DNA of 64,000 nt from contig NZ_JACSDK010000014.1 in assembly GCF_014925385.1 (NCBI RefSeq), positions 186,001-250,000 on the forward strand. Direction: 5' to 3'. Under the pieces are notes generated by a model that was given only the letters and a program-made list of their open reading frames with translations, searched no databases and was not told where the DNA came from. Positions 62,984-64,000 of this stretch are shown here, piece after piece. This DNA comes from Pelagibius marinus (GTDB lineage: Bacteria; Pseudomonadota; Alphaproteobacteria; Kiloniellales; Kiloniellaceae). Positions within the stretch are counted from its first letter, which is position 1. Every line of letters begins with the position of its first letter. The position numbers and the translations under genes were made by a program.

Positions 62984-63796
62984 CTAGCGCAGCAGGCCCT
63001 TGGCGGGGGCCTGCGAAGCCCAGGGGGCCTTGTGGATGCCGCACTCGGTCTTGCCGCTGCCCGCCCAGCGCCCGGCGCGTGAGCCGTCCGCGGCGCCGTC
63101 TTCGTCGCCGGTGACCTTGGAGGTGCAGGGCGCGCAGCCGACCGAGGGGTAACCCTGAGCTCCCAGGGGGTGGCGCGGCAGGTCGCGCTCGACGAAGGCC
63201 CGGGCGAGATCCTTCGTGCCCCAGGTCACCAGGGGATTCACCTTGATCCGCGACCCCGCCGCCTCGAAGAGGCCGAGGCTCTGGCGCTGGCCGCCCTGGA
63301 AGCGCTTGCGCCCGTTGATCCAGGCGCTGAAGCCGGAGAGTGCGCGCTCCAGCGGCAGCACCTTGCGCAGCTGGCAGCAGAGGTCCGGGTTGCGCCGCCA
63401 CAGGGTGCCATCCTGGTCGGCCCAGTTCAGGTCGTCGGCTGCCGGGCCGACGCTGCGCACGTCGGTCAGGCCCAGCTTGTCGATCAGGGTGTCGCGATAG
63501 GCCAGGGTCTCCGGGAAGTGCTTGCCGGTCTCCAGGAAGATGACCGGGGTGTGGCGGTTGACCTGGGCGACCAGGTCCAGCAGCACCGCCGACTCCGTGC
63601 CGAAGGAGGAGACCACGGCGATGCGCCCGGCGAAGATCTCGTTAATCGCCGTGTCCAGCAGCTGGATGCTGTTCAGTCCCTTGTAGCGTTGCTCCAGCAG
63701 ACGGGCGCGTTCACTGAGGCGCAGGCCGTCGTCCTGGTTGGCCGGCGGGCGGACGACCAGGGGCGGGCGGGAAAGCGATTCGGCGGCTTGAGTCAT
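62984..63796 (-). CDS. cysH: phosphoadenylyl/adenylyl-sulfate reductase
   Basis: A 270-residue enzyme of assimilatory sulfate reduction that makes sulfite. It has SSFGTESAVLLDLVAQ, FLETGKHFPET, DLCCQLRKVLPLE and GCAPCTSKV; the CC plus CxxC pattern means a [4Fe-4S] cluster, typical of APS-using enzymes. The final ECGIHK holds the catalytic Cys. A Gly/Ala-rich insert lies between CxxC and the final Cys. It follows the DUF934 gene by 26 bases. Confidence 0.93.
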   Translation of the reverse strand: MTQAAESLSRPPLVVRPPANQDDGLRLSERARLLEQRYKGLNSIQLLDTAINEIFAGRIAVVSSFGTESAVLLDLVAQVNRHTPVIFLETGKHFPETLAYRDTLIDKLGLTDVRSVGPAADDLNWADQDGTLWRRNPDLCCQLRKVLPLERALSGFSAWINGRKRFQGGQRQSLGLFEAAGSRIKVNPLVTWGTKDLARAFVERDLPRHPLGAQGYPSVGCAPCTSKVTGDEDGAADGSRAGRWAGSGKTECGIHKAPWASQAPAKGLLR

Positions 63797-63822
63797 AACG
63801 GTTCCAGGGCCCCGGGGGGCGG

Positions 63823-64000
63823 TCAGCGGTTGGCCGCGCCGCGGCGCAGGGCGAAGGCGGTCTGCCGGCCGTCACCGGTCGGCTGGTAAAGCACGGAAAC
63901 TTCGCTCATGGCTTCCTGCCAGCCGGCGACGGCCTTGTCGTCGGCTACCTCGAAGCTGTCGAAGCCGCAGCGCACCATGAAGAACAGCTGGTCGCGCAGT
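63823..64000 (-). CDS. DUF934 family protein, C-terminal part
   Basis: The last 59 residues of a gene that begins beyond the window: LRDQLFFMVRCGFDSFEV, then SEVSVLYQPTGDGRQT and a final FALRRGAANR. This matches DUF934, which is regularly found between sulfite reductase (cysI) and cysH in proteobacteria. It is cotranscribed with cysH; its role is unknown but tied to sulfite reduction. Confidence 0.85.
   Translation of the reverse strand, partial: LRDQLFFMVRCGFDSFEVADDKAVAGWQEAMSEVSVLYQPTGDGRQTAFALRRGAANR

Overview
The window is GC-rich DNA (about two thirds G+C by eye), densely packed and with many ATGA/GTGA overlaps between genes. The gene content points to an alphaproteobacterium, probably of the Rhodospirillales type: groESL behind a perfect CIRCE element, a BigR-type persulfide sensor, an ars operon that uses an aquaporin, a DUF934-cysH pair, and a LuxR/LuxI pair. 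This placement is inference. No rRNA, tRNA, CRISPR array or insertion sequence was seen.

Layout. 1-4273: 3' end of a YcaO gene, TfuA, a zinc metallopeptidase without a signal peptide, and a Cys-free 201-residue protein ending in five RAD hexapeptides, closed by a terminator. This looks like an undescribed thioamide-type RiPP locus and is the main candidate for a new system. 4292-8087: HAD phosphatase and ackA, divergent across a perfect palindrome from arsR-arsC-aquaporin. 8150-12599: mtnA, a secreted protein, DUF2189, LysE and a phytanoyl-CoA dioxygenase-like protein, separated by two interspersed palindromic elements. 12955-15019: tandem duplicate genes for an unrecognised secreted protein family, each with a similar leader hairpin and terminator. 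15187-18435: two single-domain globins flanking ribokinase and a LysR regulator, plus DUF1330. 18432-20212: DUF2161 nuclease-like protein and a rhodanese/BigR sulfur-stress pair. 20246-26829: EEP nuclease, a PLD-VTT fusion, groEL-groES and 2-keto-3-deoxygluconate kinase.

26830-39566 is a nucleoside salvage region. A long leader can fold into a closed multi-stem structure directly followed by a terminator hairpin. It precedes a BMP-family lipoprotein-like binding protein, ABC ATPase and two permeases, then cdd, purine nucleoside phosphorylase, deoC, deoA, a dioxygenase, and a periplasmic 5'-nucleotidase. Together they would dephosphorylate nucleotides outside, import nucleosides and break them down. 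Phosphopentomutase is not here. 39616-43228 holds a GlxA-type regulator, a methyltransferase, and a TetR/peroxiredoxin-like pair sharing an operator motif. 43465-49718 is an iron region: bfr, bfd, a Fur-like box, then imelysin, di-haem oxidoreductase, a second imelysin and DUF1513. 49740-53997 has an ECF sigma/anti-sigma pair, an orphan histidine kinase and an XRE regulator.

54205-60368 is a second candidate system: LuxR and LuxI with all canonical residues, an 86-residue protein, a cytochrome P450, an MFS exporter and an acyl/aryl-CoA ligase in one direction, with GC palindromes ahead of luxR and luxI. This suggests a quorum-controlled small-molecule pathway. The window ends with a small secreted protein, PilZ, a SleB-like hydrolase, a repeat-rich spacer, cysH and a partial DUF934 gene.
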